Source of the DNA: Haematobia irritans
Lineage: Eukaryota; Arthropoda; Insecta; Diptera; Muscidae
Assembly: GCF_050003625.1 (NCBI RefSeq)
Contig: NC_134398.1
Span: 113,188,145-113,252,144 of the forward strand
DNA: 64,000 nucleotides
Reading direction: 5' to 3'
A program made the position numbers and the translations under genes. Every line of letters begins with the position of its first letter. Position 1 is the stretch's first letter. Below, in pieces: positions 21,300-31,592 of this stretch. The notes under the pieces were generated by a model. The model ran no database searches. It saw nothing but the letters and a program-made list of their open reading frames with translations, and had not been told where the DNA came from.

Positions 21300-21525
21300 T
21301 TGAAAGATCTCGAAAGATATAATTGTATCAATAATATACAATTATATCAAATTAGATCTGATTAGATGTGTCTCATTTTTGAGATCTGATCAGATCCAAT
21401 TTCATAGTATTTATTTAGATCTGACCAGATATAACCATTTTTCGGATCTGCTCAGGACTGACCATATCTTAGCTCAGATCTAACCATATCAAATCAGATC
21501 CCCCAATTTTTACACGGGAAGTACA
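21300..21525. repeat. AGATCTGATCAG-rich repeat, unit 1
   Basis: Multiple variants of AGATCTGATCAGATC, ending CCCCCAATTTTTACACGG at about 21505-21522. The word is self-complementary, so the tract can fold in many ways. A related tract with the same end occurs at 22010-22583. Confidence 0.5.
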
Positions 21526-22009
21526 ATTTACGCAATTAATAAAAGTAAAACGCATTAAATTAAATTTAATAAGAAAATTTTACAAAAAAAATCATTGTTG
21601 TAGTCACAGAATCCGGAATTCCATCGGATAATCATCTTGACTAATGATTCCATTAACCTTCGTTGCCTGCGTTAATAAGCAAAATTGTCCTATCTGAAGC
21701 TCAGAAAACCAAGGAGGTACTGCTGAGAAGCCCCTACATCCTCAAGGTACGACTGTTTGGTTATCTGGACAACGTTTGCTTTTAACAATTACGTGCCATA
21801 TAAGCAACCAAACCGTTGCTATTTTGCAGGAAACTTTTCCGGAAACCAAGATATTGCGATTAAAAAATAAATAAATAAAAGTTATTTTCCATCTGCAACT
21901 TTGAGTATATTACGAATGGTTTTTTTATATAAAGAGGCGTATTTCAAGTAGTTTTAACGAGTTAATGATTTCTTTATTATCTTTTGGACCGTACTTAACC
22001 CCATATATA
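21526..22009. other. Non-coding interval, nothing recognised
   Basis: It separates the two AGATCTGATCAG-rich tracts; I see no feature. Confidence 0.35.
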
Positions 22010-22583
22010 GTCAGATGATGTTATATGTTACATGGTCCTATCTAAGCATATATTATTAGACATGGGAGATATAATTAGATATTACACTATATATGATTAG
22101 ATCTGTAATTATATATAACCTGATATAGCGCCACGGCAGCGTGGTGCAATGGTTAGCATGCCCGCATTGCATACACAAGGTCGTGGGTTCGATTCCTGCT
22201 TCGACCGAACACCAAAAAGTTTTTCAGCGGTGGATTATCCCACTTCAGTAATGCTGGTGACATTTCTGAGGGTTTTAAAGCTTCTCTAAGTGGTTTCAGT
22301 GCAATGTGGAACGCCGTTCGGACTCGGCTATAAAAAGGAGGTCCCTTGTCATTGAGCTTAACATGGAATCGGGCAGCACTCAGTGATAAGAGAGAAGTTC
22401 ACCAATGTGGTATCACAATGGACTGAATAGTCTAAGTGAGCCTGATACATCGGGCTGCCACCTAACCTAACCTAGCATATATGTGCAGATCTAATTATAT
22501 CTGAACCAATATCTGAACAGATCCAATTAGATAAAATTTGATATTGTTAGCTAGGATTGGATCCTCCAATATTTACACGGTAT
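22010..22583. repeat. AGATCTGATCAG-rich repeat, unit 2, with SINE inside
   Basis: Words such as GATTAGATCTGTAATTATAT and GCAGATCTAATTATATCTG, ending TCCTCCAATATTTACACGG near 22580. It is interrupted by a family A SINE (22130-22474). Shared ends with unit 1 suggest a dispersed element rather than a simple satellite. Confidence 0.5.
22130..22474 (+). mobile_element. tRNA-derived SINE, family A (copy 3)
   Basis: Nearly full length, about 345 bp. The head has TGGTTAGCATGCCCGC and B box GGGTTCGATTCC. The body has CGGCTATAAAAAGGAGGTCC and the tail GGACTGAATAGTCTAAGTG then ATCGGGCTGCCACCTAACC. The 3' tail matches the LINEs in this window. It is inserted in the AGATCTGATCAG-rich tract. Confidence 0.9.
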
Positions 22584-22863
22584 GGTTTTTTTATTTTATA
22601 TTGAAGGTTTCTTTAGCGCCACACAGTGAACATGATATCATAACTTTTAAACAATTGGTTGTATTGATACCAGAAATGGTCTGTATCAAACTTTTTTAGG
22701 TTTGTGACTGTCGCAAAGTTATAAACGTCGTAAACGTCACATACGCATTATAAATGTAGAAAAAGTTACAAAAGTCGGGAACTCAAAATACTTTAGTCGC
22801 GTCAGCTAGGCAGCGAATTCGATGATATCCAAGACGATCGTATATGCGAAGAAGTTTCAATTC

Positions 22864-23065
22864 TTAGGAATGTTCACAATTTTCGGTTTTAGTCCCCACA
22901 TTTTCCCTATTTCCCTTTTGCACGAGTACAGGGTAATAGTGACTTTTCTCATCCTTTCTTAGCTTTAAGTTCTGTCTCCTGTCCAATATAACACCAAGGT
23001 ATTTTGCACACTCACCAACGGGAATTTCGATACCACCTTGGCTTGACCGTGGGAAAATTTTCACA
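22864..23065 (-). pseudogene. LINE ORF2 fragment (post-RT region)
   Basis: The translation is GGIEIPVGECAKYLGVILDR, then degenerate KVTITLYSCK, IGKMWGLKPKIV in other frames. This is the same segment as 28119-27990 of the LINE at 26600-31574. Here the G-G-I-E-I-P join is in frame, whereas both larger LINE copies carry a frameshift at this point. It is a small 5'- and 3'-truncated relic. Confidence 0.75.
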
Positions 23066-23480
23066 AATTTATGCAGAAACTCATAGCGACTGCTGTCAAA
23101 CTAAATTAAAAAATGATCAGAATTTCTTCTCTTCAAAATTAGGTTTTCTACAGTAGGTTTACGACTTCTGCGTCATCTCTGTGTTTAATTTTTCGTCATG
23201 GCGATGAATTGTAATTCACCCCTGTAATGAACATATTGACATCCCATAGATCACTATATTACGTCTAGTATTTCATCTATGCAATTATGCTTTTCGTATC
23301 AGCGATTACACTCTTTTCACCGTTGAAAGTTTTTCCTAAATTTGACGTAATCCATACATCAATTTGATTTAATAATAATAAATGGATTATCAGAAATATT
23401 TCCAACGACACTTTTAGTACAAAGCCACATTGTTTTTTGTTTTAATAAAATGTAAATTTTATTTATTTTAAACAAAGTAC
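23066..23480. other. Non-coding interval, nothing recognised
   Basis: AT-rich with no recognised repeat end or reading frame. Confidence 0.35.
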
Positions 23481-23484
23481 AATT

Positions 23485-23610
23485 GACGAAATAAAGACGG
23501 ACGGACATCGCTAGATCGACTCAGAATTTCACCCCGACCCAGAATATATATACTTTATTGGGCCGATGTGTTAGAAACGGCATGACAAAGTTAATATAAC
23601 CCCCAGCCTG
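23485..23610. repeat. Fragment of the 152-bp-array element family
   Basis: ACGGACGGACATCGCTAG, GATCGACTCAGAATTTCACC and CCAGAATATATATACTTTAT are the segment that normally follows the tandem units in muscid copies of this repeat, as I recall it. The tandem units themselves are absent here. Confidence 0.5.
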
Positions 23611-24853
23611 CCATTTGCTTTTCGCTGTAAAGAAGTTTGTTTGGAAGAAAAATATTGACTTTTTGTGATAAACGTTGACTTTTATAGGATGTGAAAACAA
23701 TTTAATAAATACTAACACAAACATTTTTATTTTTGGAATTTTCTGTCTAATTGCAGACAGAATTCTCTGTACTTTTTCCCAGGGCTGTGGAGTCGAGCCA
23801 ATTTTGCTCGACTCCGACTCCAGCATTTTTCATCAGCTCGACTCCGACTCCGGGTAATATAACTTAATCTCATTTTAATACCACTAATTTGTAGTTCTAT
23901 TATGGGGGTACCGTAAGTGGATCGATATAAGGTATCATATTTACTTATGTGTGCAAAAAAGGTCTTAATTTCACATTAGATGCCAATTGAACTCTATATT
24001 TCAAATTTAGGGCAATGTTTAATAGATAAAATAATGATAAAAATACCCATCATAATATGAGAAGATACCAACAGTATATGTATTTGTGGACCAAAATTAT
24101 TGATACTATCTCAAATCCTTTAAATTTGTTGCGAGCTATATAAAGGTTTATATTCCCATATGCATGAATTTGAATCTGAATCGATTTAGACAAAATTGTA
24201 TATACTTCTACAAAATCTATGTACTTAAAATTTAAATCTAACGTTATGGGACGTAATACAATTTTAACAAAAAATAAAAATGCAAGGAAAGTCTAAAGTC
24301 GGGCGGGCCGATTATAATATTCTCTGCACAACTTTGTATTTAGATCTACATTTTGATAAAATCTCAAATCAGACTTCTACAAAATCTCGGGCAATATTTG
24401 GGAAATATTTATAATTTTTTAGACAACTTCGCAAAAATGCATTTATGATTCATTCATTGAAAATTTGAGTCATTTCTACAAGTTTTCGACATAGCAGTGA
24501 GTATCAGTGAGCATACACTTTTGGAAAAATTTTTGTCTAGTAAATAAAATTTTGCAAAATTTTATATAGAAATAAAATTTTCGAAAAATTTTCTACAGAA
24601 ACAAAATTTTGACTAAATTTTTATAGAAATAAAATTTTGACAAAATTTTCTATAGAAATCAAATTTTGACCAAATATATAGAAATAAAATTTTTAATAAA
24701 ATTTTTATAGAAATAAAATTTGGCAAAATTTTGTATAGAAATAAAAGTTTGAAAAAATTATCAATAGAAATACAATTTAAAAAAAATTGTGTAGCAAACA
24801 AAATTTTGCAAAATTTTCTATAGAAATAAAATTTTGCAAAATATTCTAGAAGG

Positions 24854-25199
24854 GAGCCACCGTGGTGCAATGGTTAGCATGCCCGCCTTGCATACACAAG
24901 GTCGTGGGTTCGATTCCTGCTACGACCGAACACCAAAAAGTTTTTCAGCGGTGGATTATCCCACCTCAGTAATGCTGGTGACATTTCTGAGGGTTTCAAA
25001 GCTTCTCTAAGTGGTTTCACTGGAATGTGGAACGCCGTTCGGACTCGGCTATAAAAAGGAGGTCCCTTGTCATTGAGCTTAACATGGAATCGGGCAGCAC
25101 TCAGTGATAAGAGAGAAGTTCACCACTGTGGTATCACAATGGACTGAATAGTCTAAGTGAGCTTGATACATCGGGCTGCCACATAACCTAACCTAACCT
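24854..25199 (+). mobile_element. tRNA-derived SINE, family A (copy 4)
   Basis: A well preserved copy, starting GAGCCACCGTGGTGCAATGG and ending in CATAACCTAACCTAACCT. It carries the three SINE parts: tRNA-like promoter, unrelated body and the 3' tail shared with the LINE. It is inserted in a minisatellite unit. TTCTAGAA on the left and TTCTATAGAA on the right are probably an imperfect duplication. Confidence 0.92.
24863..24925 (+). promoter_or_regulatory. RNA polymerase III internal promoter (A and B boxes) of SINE copy 4
   Basis: The A box is within GTGGTGCAATGGTTAGCATG (24863-24882) and the B box is GGTTCGATTCC (24908-24918). The roughly 35-bp spacing is as in tRNA genes. The head cannot form a normal tRNA, since the acceptor stem and anticodon arm are not recognisable, so this is a SINE promoter and not a tRNA gene. 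Confidence 0.8.
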
Positions 25200-26454
25200 T
25201 CTATAGAAACAAAATTTTGACTAAATTTTCTATAGAAATAAAATTTTGACTAAATGTTATATAGAAAAAAATATTTCTGTAGTAATAAAATTTTTAATAC
25301 ATTTTTTATAGCAGTGAGTATCAGTGAGCATCAGTAAGAAAAAAAATTTGAGAAAATTTGCTATAGAAATAAAATTTGACAATTATTTCTTATAGAAATA
25401 AAATTTTGAAAATTATCAATAAAAATACAATTTTAGAAAAATTTTTGTGTAGTAAATAAAATTCTGCAAAATATTCTACAGAAACAAAAATTTGACTAAA
25501 TTTTCTATAGAAATAAAATTTTGACAAAATTTTCTATAGAAATAAAATTTTGACCAAATTTTCTAATAACAAATCTATTACTATAAAATGTTGGTAAAAT
25601 GTTCTAATAAAGAAATCTATTACTATAAAATTTTGGCAAAATTTTCTATAGAAATAAAATTTTGACTTAAATTTTTATAGAAATAAAATTATCAATAGAA
25701 ATAAAATTTTGAAAAAAAATTTTGTGTAACAAACAAAATTTTCTATAGAAATAAAATTTTGACTAAATTTTCTATAGAAAAAAATATTTATATAGTAATA
25801 AAATTTTGAATAAATTTTTTATAGGAATAAAATTTAGACTAAACTTTTTATAGAAATAACATTTTGACAAAAGTTTCTATAAAAAACAACTTTGAAAAAA
25901 ATGTCTGGCAATATTCCACATATGTATATGGCCTTAAAATAAAATTAAAAGAAAACTAATTTCGATTGTTCGAAATATTTCAAATATGTTAAATTGATAT
26001 GGGCATTACATTGGATCGATCCAGCCCATCTGCTAGTCTAACATTCTAGGAAACATAAAAAGATAGCCGTAATTGGAAGTTGATTTTCATTACAATCATG
26101 CTGTACATTGATCGAATGAATAACGCAATGGAAACTAATTTGCGTAAAAACTTGCTTAGTTACAAAAATGTGAAGTGTTTTAAAAAAATTGGTTTAGCCG
26201 GAGTCGAGCAAAATTTTTTCGACTCCGATTCCAGTAAAATCTTCAGACTCCGACACCGGCTCCACAGCCCCTGCTTTTTCCTGTAATACAAACAACGTAA
26301 AAGAAATTATTCGATTTTATATATTTTTCAAATATTAACTTTCGTCCAAACTGAGAATCCAACAGCGGACCATACTGTATGTAAACCAACACCCTAACCA
26401 CTGAGCCGTATAGCTGTTCTTGTCATCCACAAACAACTGTCGCTATAGCCATCA

Positions 26455-26498
26455 ACTAGAGATGTGCACGTGAGTAATATTTTACTCAGGCTCACGCA
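26455..26498. repeat. CACG-rich repeat, left remnant, with LINE target site
   Basis: GATGTGCACGTGAGTAATAT, then CAGGCTCACGCA at 26487-26498. The latter is the left target-site duplication of the outer LINE; its partner is 35677-35688, after which the same CACG-rich repeat continues. Confidence 0.75.
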
Positions 26499-26742
26499 TT
26501 CATTCAACCGTCGAACGGAACGGACGTGTTTTTTTAATAGCGGATAAAATCATCGTAATAAGTACCTACTACGAATTTCAAGTGTGGTGGGATATTAGGT
26601 TAGGTTAGGTTAGGTTAAAGTGGCAGCCCGATTAAATTGCAGGCTCACTTAGACTATTCAGTCCATTGTGATACCACATTTAACTAAAAGTACCTATTAC
26701 ATATGGGCACTTCTAGTCTTAACCACTGAACCTTCTCTATTA

Positions 26743-29700
26743 TTAACTTTTGTGGAACCAACCATATTGCTCCAAAAACATTAACAAACTGCTTAAGTTA
26801 ACGTTTTCCAGGTCAGCCAGTAATCTAAAGCTATATGCTCCTAAAATTCGCTTACGCCTTACACAAAAAGCAGGACACTCACACAAGAGGTGTTTAATTG
26901 ATTCCTTTTCCTCCACGTCATGACAGCTTATACAATAGTCATTATACTTCGCACCTATAGTTTTTGCAAATTCGCCTATCAGGCAGCGACCCGTTATAGC
27001 AGATATTAGGAGTGCTATCTGACGCCTTGAGAACACTAGCATATCTAGTGTGCGGTTTAAGTTTAAATGGGACCATATTTGCTTGGTGTCGTTACAACCC
27101 TTGCAATTTGCCCATCGAATATTGGCCATCATAACAGCCTTCTCACGCAGTAAGAGCTTGCAGGTGGCCAGAGGCATACCAACAGATTCTAGTTCCCCTG
27201 GAATATGTAAGGTAGTTCCTAGCCTTGCTAACACATCTGCTTCACAGTTCCCCGGTATGTTCCTATGACCAGGCACCCATATTAGGTGAATATTGTACCG
27301 CTCAGCCATCTCGTTGAGAGATTTGCGGCAGTCTATGGCCGTTTTTGAGTTAAGGAACACAGAGTCCAAGGATTTTATTGCAGGTTGACTGTCTGAGTAT
27401 ATATTAATGCCAATATTTGTTGGAACATTACTTCTCAGCCAATTCACCACCTCTCTTATTGCCAATATTTAGGCCTGAAAAACACTACAGTGATTAGGTA
27501 ATCTTTTCGCTATTCGAATTTCCAGATCTTTAGAATATACTCCGAACCCCACTTGTCCATTCAATTTGGAGCCATCAGTATAGAAATCTATATATCTTTT
27601 ATTCCCCGGGGTCTGTGTACACCACGCCTCACTGTTGGGAATTAGAGTTTCAAACTTTTTGTCGAAAAGTGGTTTTGCCAGGGTGTAATCCACTACGTTA
27701 GGCACATCTGGCATTACTTTGAGGACCGAACTATGACCGTACATTTTTTCCGACCACAGCGATAGCTCGCGCAACCGCACAGCCGTTGTTGCAGCTGACT
27801 GTTTGGCCAAAATGTCTAAAGGCAATAGATGTAGCATGACATTAAGGGAGTCTGTTCCTGTCTTACTAAATGCGCCTGAGATACATAAGCTCGCCATACG
27901 CTGAACTTGATCCAAACAAGTCGGTTTCTGAAGTGCCGGCCACCAGACTACAACACCATATAGCATTATAGGTCTAACCACTGCCGTGTATAGCCAATGC
28001 ACAATTTTTGGTCTTAGTCCCCACTTTTTCCCTATTGCCTTTTTGTACGAGTACAAAGCTACCGTGGCTTTTCTGGCCCTCTCTTCAATATTAAGCCTAA
28101 AATTCAGCTTCCTGTCCAAAATAACGCCAAGGTATTTTGCACACTCACCAAAGGGAATTTCAGTACCCCTAAGGAAATGGGCCTAACCGTGGGAGTTTTG
28201 CGATCTTTGCAGTACATGACTATTTCTGTCTTTGCTGGATTTACACCAAGACCATTATCTTTCGCCCATTTCTCAATCATCCGGAGAGCTCTCTGTATAA
28301 TATCTCTGATTGTGGATGGGATTTTTCCCCTGACTGCTAGCGCCACATCATCTGCGTATGCCACCACTTTTATCCTTTCTTTTTCTAGAGAAACCAGAAG
28401 GTTGTTTATAGCAACATTCCAAAGAAGAGGTGATAGAACTCCTCCTTGGGGAGTGCCTCTGTTCACATACCTTTGTATGTTTGCTTGTCCTAGTGTGGCT
28501 GAAATACGTCTCTTTATTAGAAGTTCGTCTAACAGCCTAAGTATACCTGGATCAACATTCAGAGTTGTCAGTCCATTTAATATCGAGCTCGGATGGACAT
28601 TATTGAACGCCCCTTCGATGTCTAGAAACGCCACGAGTTCATGCAATGCGGTCTCAGTAGATCTGCCCTTCGAGTATGCATGCTGTCGTTTCGAGAGCAA
28701 ACTTGAATCCACGCTAGTTCTAAGATACATGTCTATCATCCTCTCCAGGGTCTTAAGTAGGAATGAGGATAAGCTGATTGGTCGGAAATCCTTCGCACTC
28801 GAGTGAGAGGCTTTTCCTGCTTTAGGTATGAAGACGACTTTTGTTTCCCTCCACTTTTCTGGAATATATGCTAAGTTTACACATCGTTTATATATCACCG
28901 TCAACCAGGGGATAATTCTTTCAGCCACTGCCTGTAACTCCGCCGGAGTAATTCCATCAGGTCCGGGGGATTTGAATGGTCCAAAGCTATTTAAAGCCCA
29001 TTTTATTCTAGATTTCGACACAATTTCCTCGAAAGTAAATGTCGCTGAGCCTCTGTTACACCGCCGGAACATGGTTCAACCGTCTGATTTCCAGGGAAGT
29101 GTGTGTCCAAAAGTACCTCCAACGTCTCCTCACTGGACGTTGTCCAATTTCCCTCCGATGTTTTAATGAAACCTGGAGCGGTGTTAGTGGATGCTAGTAC
29201 CTTCCGTAGTCTGGAAGCCTCTGATGTATTCTCAATACTGCTACAGTAATCATCCCAAGAGTTTTGTTGAGACCTTCTCAGTTCTCGTTTATATTCTCTC
29301 AGATTCATCTTGTAAGTATCCCAATCCTCCGGAGCTCTTGTGGACTTTGCTTTGTTAAAGAGCTTCCTGCAGGATTTCCTCATATTACTTAACTCCGTAG
29401 TCCACCATGGCGGCCGATTTTTTCTCCTTGGCTTTCCTCTAGGGCAAGCAGCTTTCAGTGAAATGTTGAAGGCCTTAGTAATCCGCTCCACTGCATGTTC
29501 GATATCTTGCACAGTGCTCATATTTGTCTACGGCATTTCCGGTATCATCAAATTGAACGATTCCCTATACCTATTGCAATCAGCTTTCCTAACATTTGGC
29601 GGAAATATGGTCTTTGAAGTACGAACAGCCAATCTGAAACTGATGTAGCGATGATCTGAGAAGCTATGTTCCCTCAAAACTTGCCACTCAGATATCTTAT

Positions 29701-30283
29701 CATTCAGTTCCGGAGAGGTCAACGTTACGTCCAAAACCTCTTGTCTGTTCCTGGTGACGAAGGTTGGTGCATCTCCCTTATTGCAAACTACCAGGTTAGT
29801 ACGCAAAATAAACTCTATTAGCGACTCTCCCCTTGCATTAGTATCACTACTTCCCCAAATACTATGATGTGCATTTACATCGCATCCCATAATGAGTTTT
29901 GTCTTTGTTTTTAGTGACTCCTCAACTAAGGTCTTAACGGCACAGGGTGGCATCTCCCTATCATGTCCCATGTAAACCGAAGATACCCAATATTTGCATG
30001 TGGATATCTCTAGACTGGCTACGACAGTGTCTGCATTGCTCAATGAAGGAAGCAGAAACAAGTTTAGTTCGTTTTTAGCAATTATACATGCTCGATTTAT
30101 ATCGTTACCGGTATTATGCAAAAGTTTGAAACCCGGAGTGCTTAATTCACAGATCTTGTTCTTATATATGTATGGTTCTTGAATAAGAACTATATCTATG
30201 TCTCCTTTCATCAGGAGAACTTTTAAGGCAGCACAAGCGGCCTTACAATGGTGAAGATTTATCTGGAGGAACCGTAGAACCAT
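26743..30283 (-). pseudogene. LINE ORF2: endonuclease, reverse transcriptase, RNase H
   Basis: The start ATG at 30283 overlaps the end of ORF1. Endonuclease: LQINLHHCKAA, IQEPYIYKN, MGCDVNAHHSIWG, SDHRYISF. RT: SPGPDGITPAEL, FRPISLSSFLLK, AFLDIEGAFNNV (motif A, near 28620), RGTPQGGVLSPLLW and YADDVAL (near 28350). RNase H: FYTDGSKLNG, YSDSQPAI, PGHRNIPGNCEAD. A C-terminal zinc-knuckle-like CISCHDVE...HLLCECP ends the protein. Lesions: TAG after the endonuclease (about 29525), frameshifts near 29050 and 28170, TAA at the RNase H catalytic Glu (27466-27468), and an in-frame loss of about 15 residues before motif A. Confidence 0.92.
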
Positions 30284-31466
30284 CCAAATTTTCAACTACC
30301 GTCACATCAGCCGCTTCAATTGAGTCATCAAGGGCTTCCTCTTCACAGATCTCGGTGACTCTCGCAACAATCCACGGTTCAGCTTTGGTGAGGCTTGAGC
30401 CTGTAGAAACTTCCCGCATATGATTTTCGCCATAGTCTGCAGGTTTTATGTCTCCTTCGGCTTCGCTCGGAGATTTTTTCACTGCTGACTCTACCGGAGG
30501 CTTGTCCGTTTCGGTATCCTTTGGCTGATCGCTTTTGTATACCTTCATATGGATATCATGAAAGCCATAACTTACGCGTCCTTGGGTCTGGGCTAGATGT
30601 GGAAGCGACTCTATGTTTAATATAAACACCGCATGTCGTCTTGGACCATCCACCTCATCCAAACGACCAACCTTCCAATCGGCGGTTGGAAGATCTGGGT
30701 TACATTCTTTTAGTCTCTCTAGTATTGACTCAGGATCAGGAGGGTTTGCCGGTATCCATGCATGTGCTCTAGGTATAGCCGGTATGTCTTTTTTATCGAC
30801 TAACTCCAAAGCGGCTCCTTCCCAAACTTCACCAATTAGCATCAATGCAGCTTTAAAGCAATCCATAGACCTCTGGTCTGCAAAAGCTATTAACTTATAT
30901 CGTCCTTGATACCATCCAGCATCTTGCCGTCGAGGACTTGGTCCGGGAAATTTTTTTCGCACTTCTGAGTAGACACCAGACATCGCGTTCTCAATTTCCC
31001 CCCATTTTTGCCTTGGAATCATACCGTCCAATGCTCCTTTATTAATAATAGCCATCACAAGGCTGTCTTTTGCAACTGAGGCAAACGATCTTTGATCCCG
31101 TTTAGAGGATGGCAGCTCATCCGGTGATCGTTCCCTTTTTCCAGCTTCAAGAATTCCTTGAGCCCATTTTAAGGAATCGCTTTGCTTAGCCGACAACATG
31201 CTTGGGTCGATTGATCCTAATTTCTTTAGGATAAACAAAGCATTTCTTCGTTCCTTGAATCTCTTTCGAGAGGGATTGCCTCCTTTTGATGTCGTCACGT
31301 TAGAAAAGGTTCGACTTGCCAAAGTGTCACCGCCAGTCGACCCGTCTACAGGTCGACTAATTGGGCCTGACTCTTGGTCGCTGCCCAAATTTATAACTTC
31401 AGTCGTTACCCGTCCACTGGGCCCTGAAGTTAGCAACCCAGTGGATGACTTTGAATTTCGCTGCAT
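30243..31466 (-). CDS. LINE ORF1 protein (407 aa, intact)
   Basis: This is the only long, fully open retroelement gene in the window, starting MQRNSKSSTGLL and ending PPDKSSPL. LINE ORF1 proteins bind the element RNA and form ribonucleoprotein particles for retrotransposition. Residues 65-135 are basic (NPSRKRFKERRNALFILKK, GKRERSPDELPSSKRD). A folded core follows from about 140 to 300 (GWYQGRYKLIAFADQRSMD, HAWIPANPPDPESILERL). The tail is acidic. I recall this core as the Pfam DUF4780 type found in fly LINE ORF1s; no CCHC zinc knuckle is present. The outer copy's ORF1 is about as long but frameshifted. Expression is not shown. Confidence 0.85.
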   Translation of the reverse strand: MQRNSKSSTGLLTSGPSGRVTTEVINLGSDQESGPISRPVDGSTGGDTLASRTFSNVTTSKGGNPSRKRFKERRNALFILKKLGSIDPSMLSAKQSDSLKWAQGILEAGKRERSPDELPSSKRDQRSFASVAKDSLVMAIINKGALDGMIPRQKWGEIENAMSGVYSEVRKKFPGPSPRRQDAGWYQGRYKLIAFADQRSMDCFKAALMLIGEVWEGAALELVDKKDIPAIPRAHAWIPANPPDPESILERLKECNPDLPTADWKVGRLDEVDGPRRHAVFILNIESLPHLAQTQGRVSYGFHDIHMKVYKSDQPKDTETDKPPVESAVKKSPSEAEGDIKPADYGENHMREVSTGSSLTKAEPWIVARVTEICEEEALDDSIEAADVTVVENLDGSTVPPDKSSPL

Positions 31467-31574
31467 GGTGGTTTATTATTTCCACCACACGTGAAATTCG
31501 TAATAAGTACTTATTACGATGAAATACTCCGCTATTAGAAAACACGTCCGTTCAGTTCGACGGTTGAATAATAA
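31467..31574 (-). promoter_or_regulatory. LINE 5' UTR, probable internal promoter
   Basis: The minus-strand 5' UTR of the inner LINE runs about 108 bp from ATTCAACCGTCGAACTGAAC to CCACCATGCAGCG. The same block, in plus orientation, is the outer LINE's 5' UTR at 26499-26599. LINEs of this group usually carry a downstream-acting Pol II promoter here; I infer this and see no defined TATA box. The sequence around ATG (CCACCATGC) favours initiation. Confidence 0.5.
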
Positions 31575-31592
31575 GTGGGATATTAGGCCACC

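Larger units (their letters stand above)
24480..25900. repeat. TTTCTATAGAAATAAAATTT minisatellite inside the hAT-like element
   Basis: Dozens of imperfect units of about 24-30 bp combine TTCTATAGAAATAAAATTTT with GACAAAATTT or GCAAAATTT. The core TTTCTATAGAAA is palindromic. The array is broken by a SINE. The same unit in reverse complement fills the second copy at 59470-60080, so the array is carried by the element and not local. Confidence 0.9.
23780..26273 (+). mobile_element. hAT-like element with TGTGGAGTCG termini and internal minisatellite
   Basis: The left end is CAGGGCTGTGGAGTCGAG and the right end is the inverse of CAGGGGCTGTGGAGCCGG. Perfect 8-bp duplications CTTTTTCC lie at 23772-23779 and 26274-26281, diagnostic of hAT-type insertion. 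Subterminal GACTCCGACTCC words repeat. The interior carries a long minisatellite and a family A SINE (24854-25199). There is no transposase frame, so it is non-autonomous. A partial inverted copy is at 59288-60080. Confidence 0.8.
23690..26450 (-). repeat. Family B repeat split by a hAT-like element
   Basis: The left flank of the hAT-like element (to 23771) and right flank (26282 onward, TGTAATACAAACAACG, then on the minus strand a head with CGGCTCAGTGGTTAGGG) join to give the same sequence as CCTTTTTCTGTAATACAAA at about 51350. The tRNA-like head lies near 26340-26430 and is degenerate at the B box (GCTGTTGGATTCTC). Confidence 0.55.
26600..31574 (-). mobile_element. Non-LTR retrotransposon (LINE), inner near-full-length copy, minus strand
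   Basis: This copy inserted antisense into the 5' UTR of the outer LINE. GTGGGATATTAGG flanks it at 26587-26599 and 31575-31587, a 13-bp duplication typical of target-primed reverse transcription. It is about 4.97 kb with a roughly 105-bp 5' UTR, intact ORF1, a nearly complete ORF2 and a 3' end with GGTTAGGTTAGG (plus-strand view), i.e. a CCTAA-type tail. A few stops and frameshifts disable ORF2. Confidence 0.92.

Noticed and set aside
24613..24870. 85-codon minus-strand frame
   Set aside because: Translation of the minisatellite (recurrent FYRKFCKILF units), not a gene.
24480..25900. CRISPR-like array
   Set aside because: Direct repeats are contiguous and imperfect with no unique spacers, in a eukaryotic hAT-like element; it is a minisatellite.
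28177..28806. 209-codon plus-strand frame
   Set aside because: Lies wholly antisense to the LINE RT and mirrors its conservation; no domain of its own.
26743..31466. Viral or LTR-retrovirus origin of the RT/RNase H frames
   Set aside because: An APE-type endonuclease, YADD-type LINE RT, no LTRs or protease, and target-primed duplications of variable length show a non-LTR retrotransposon.
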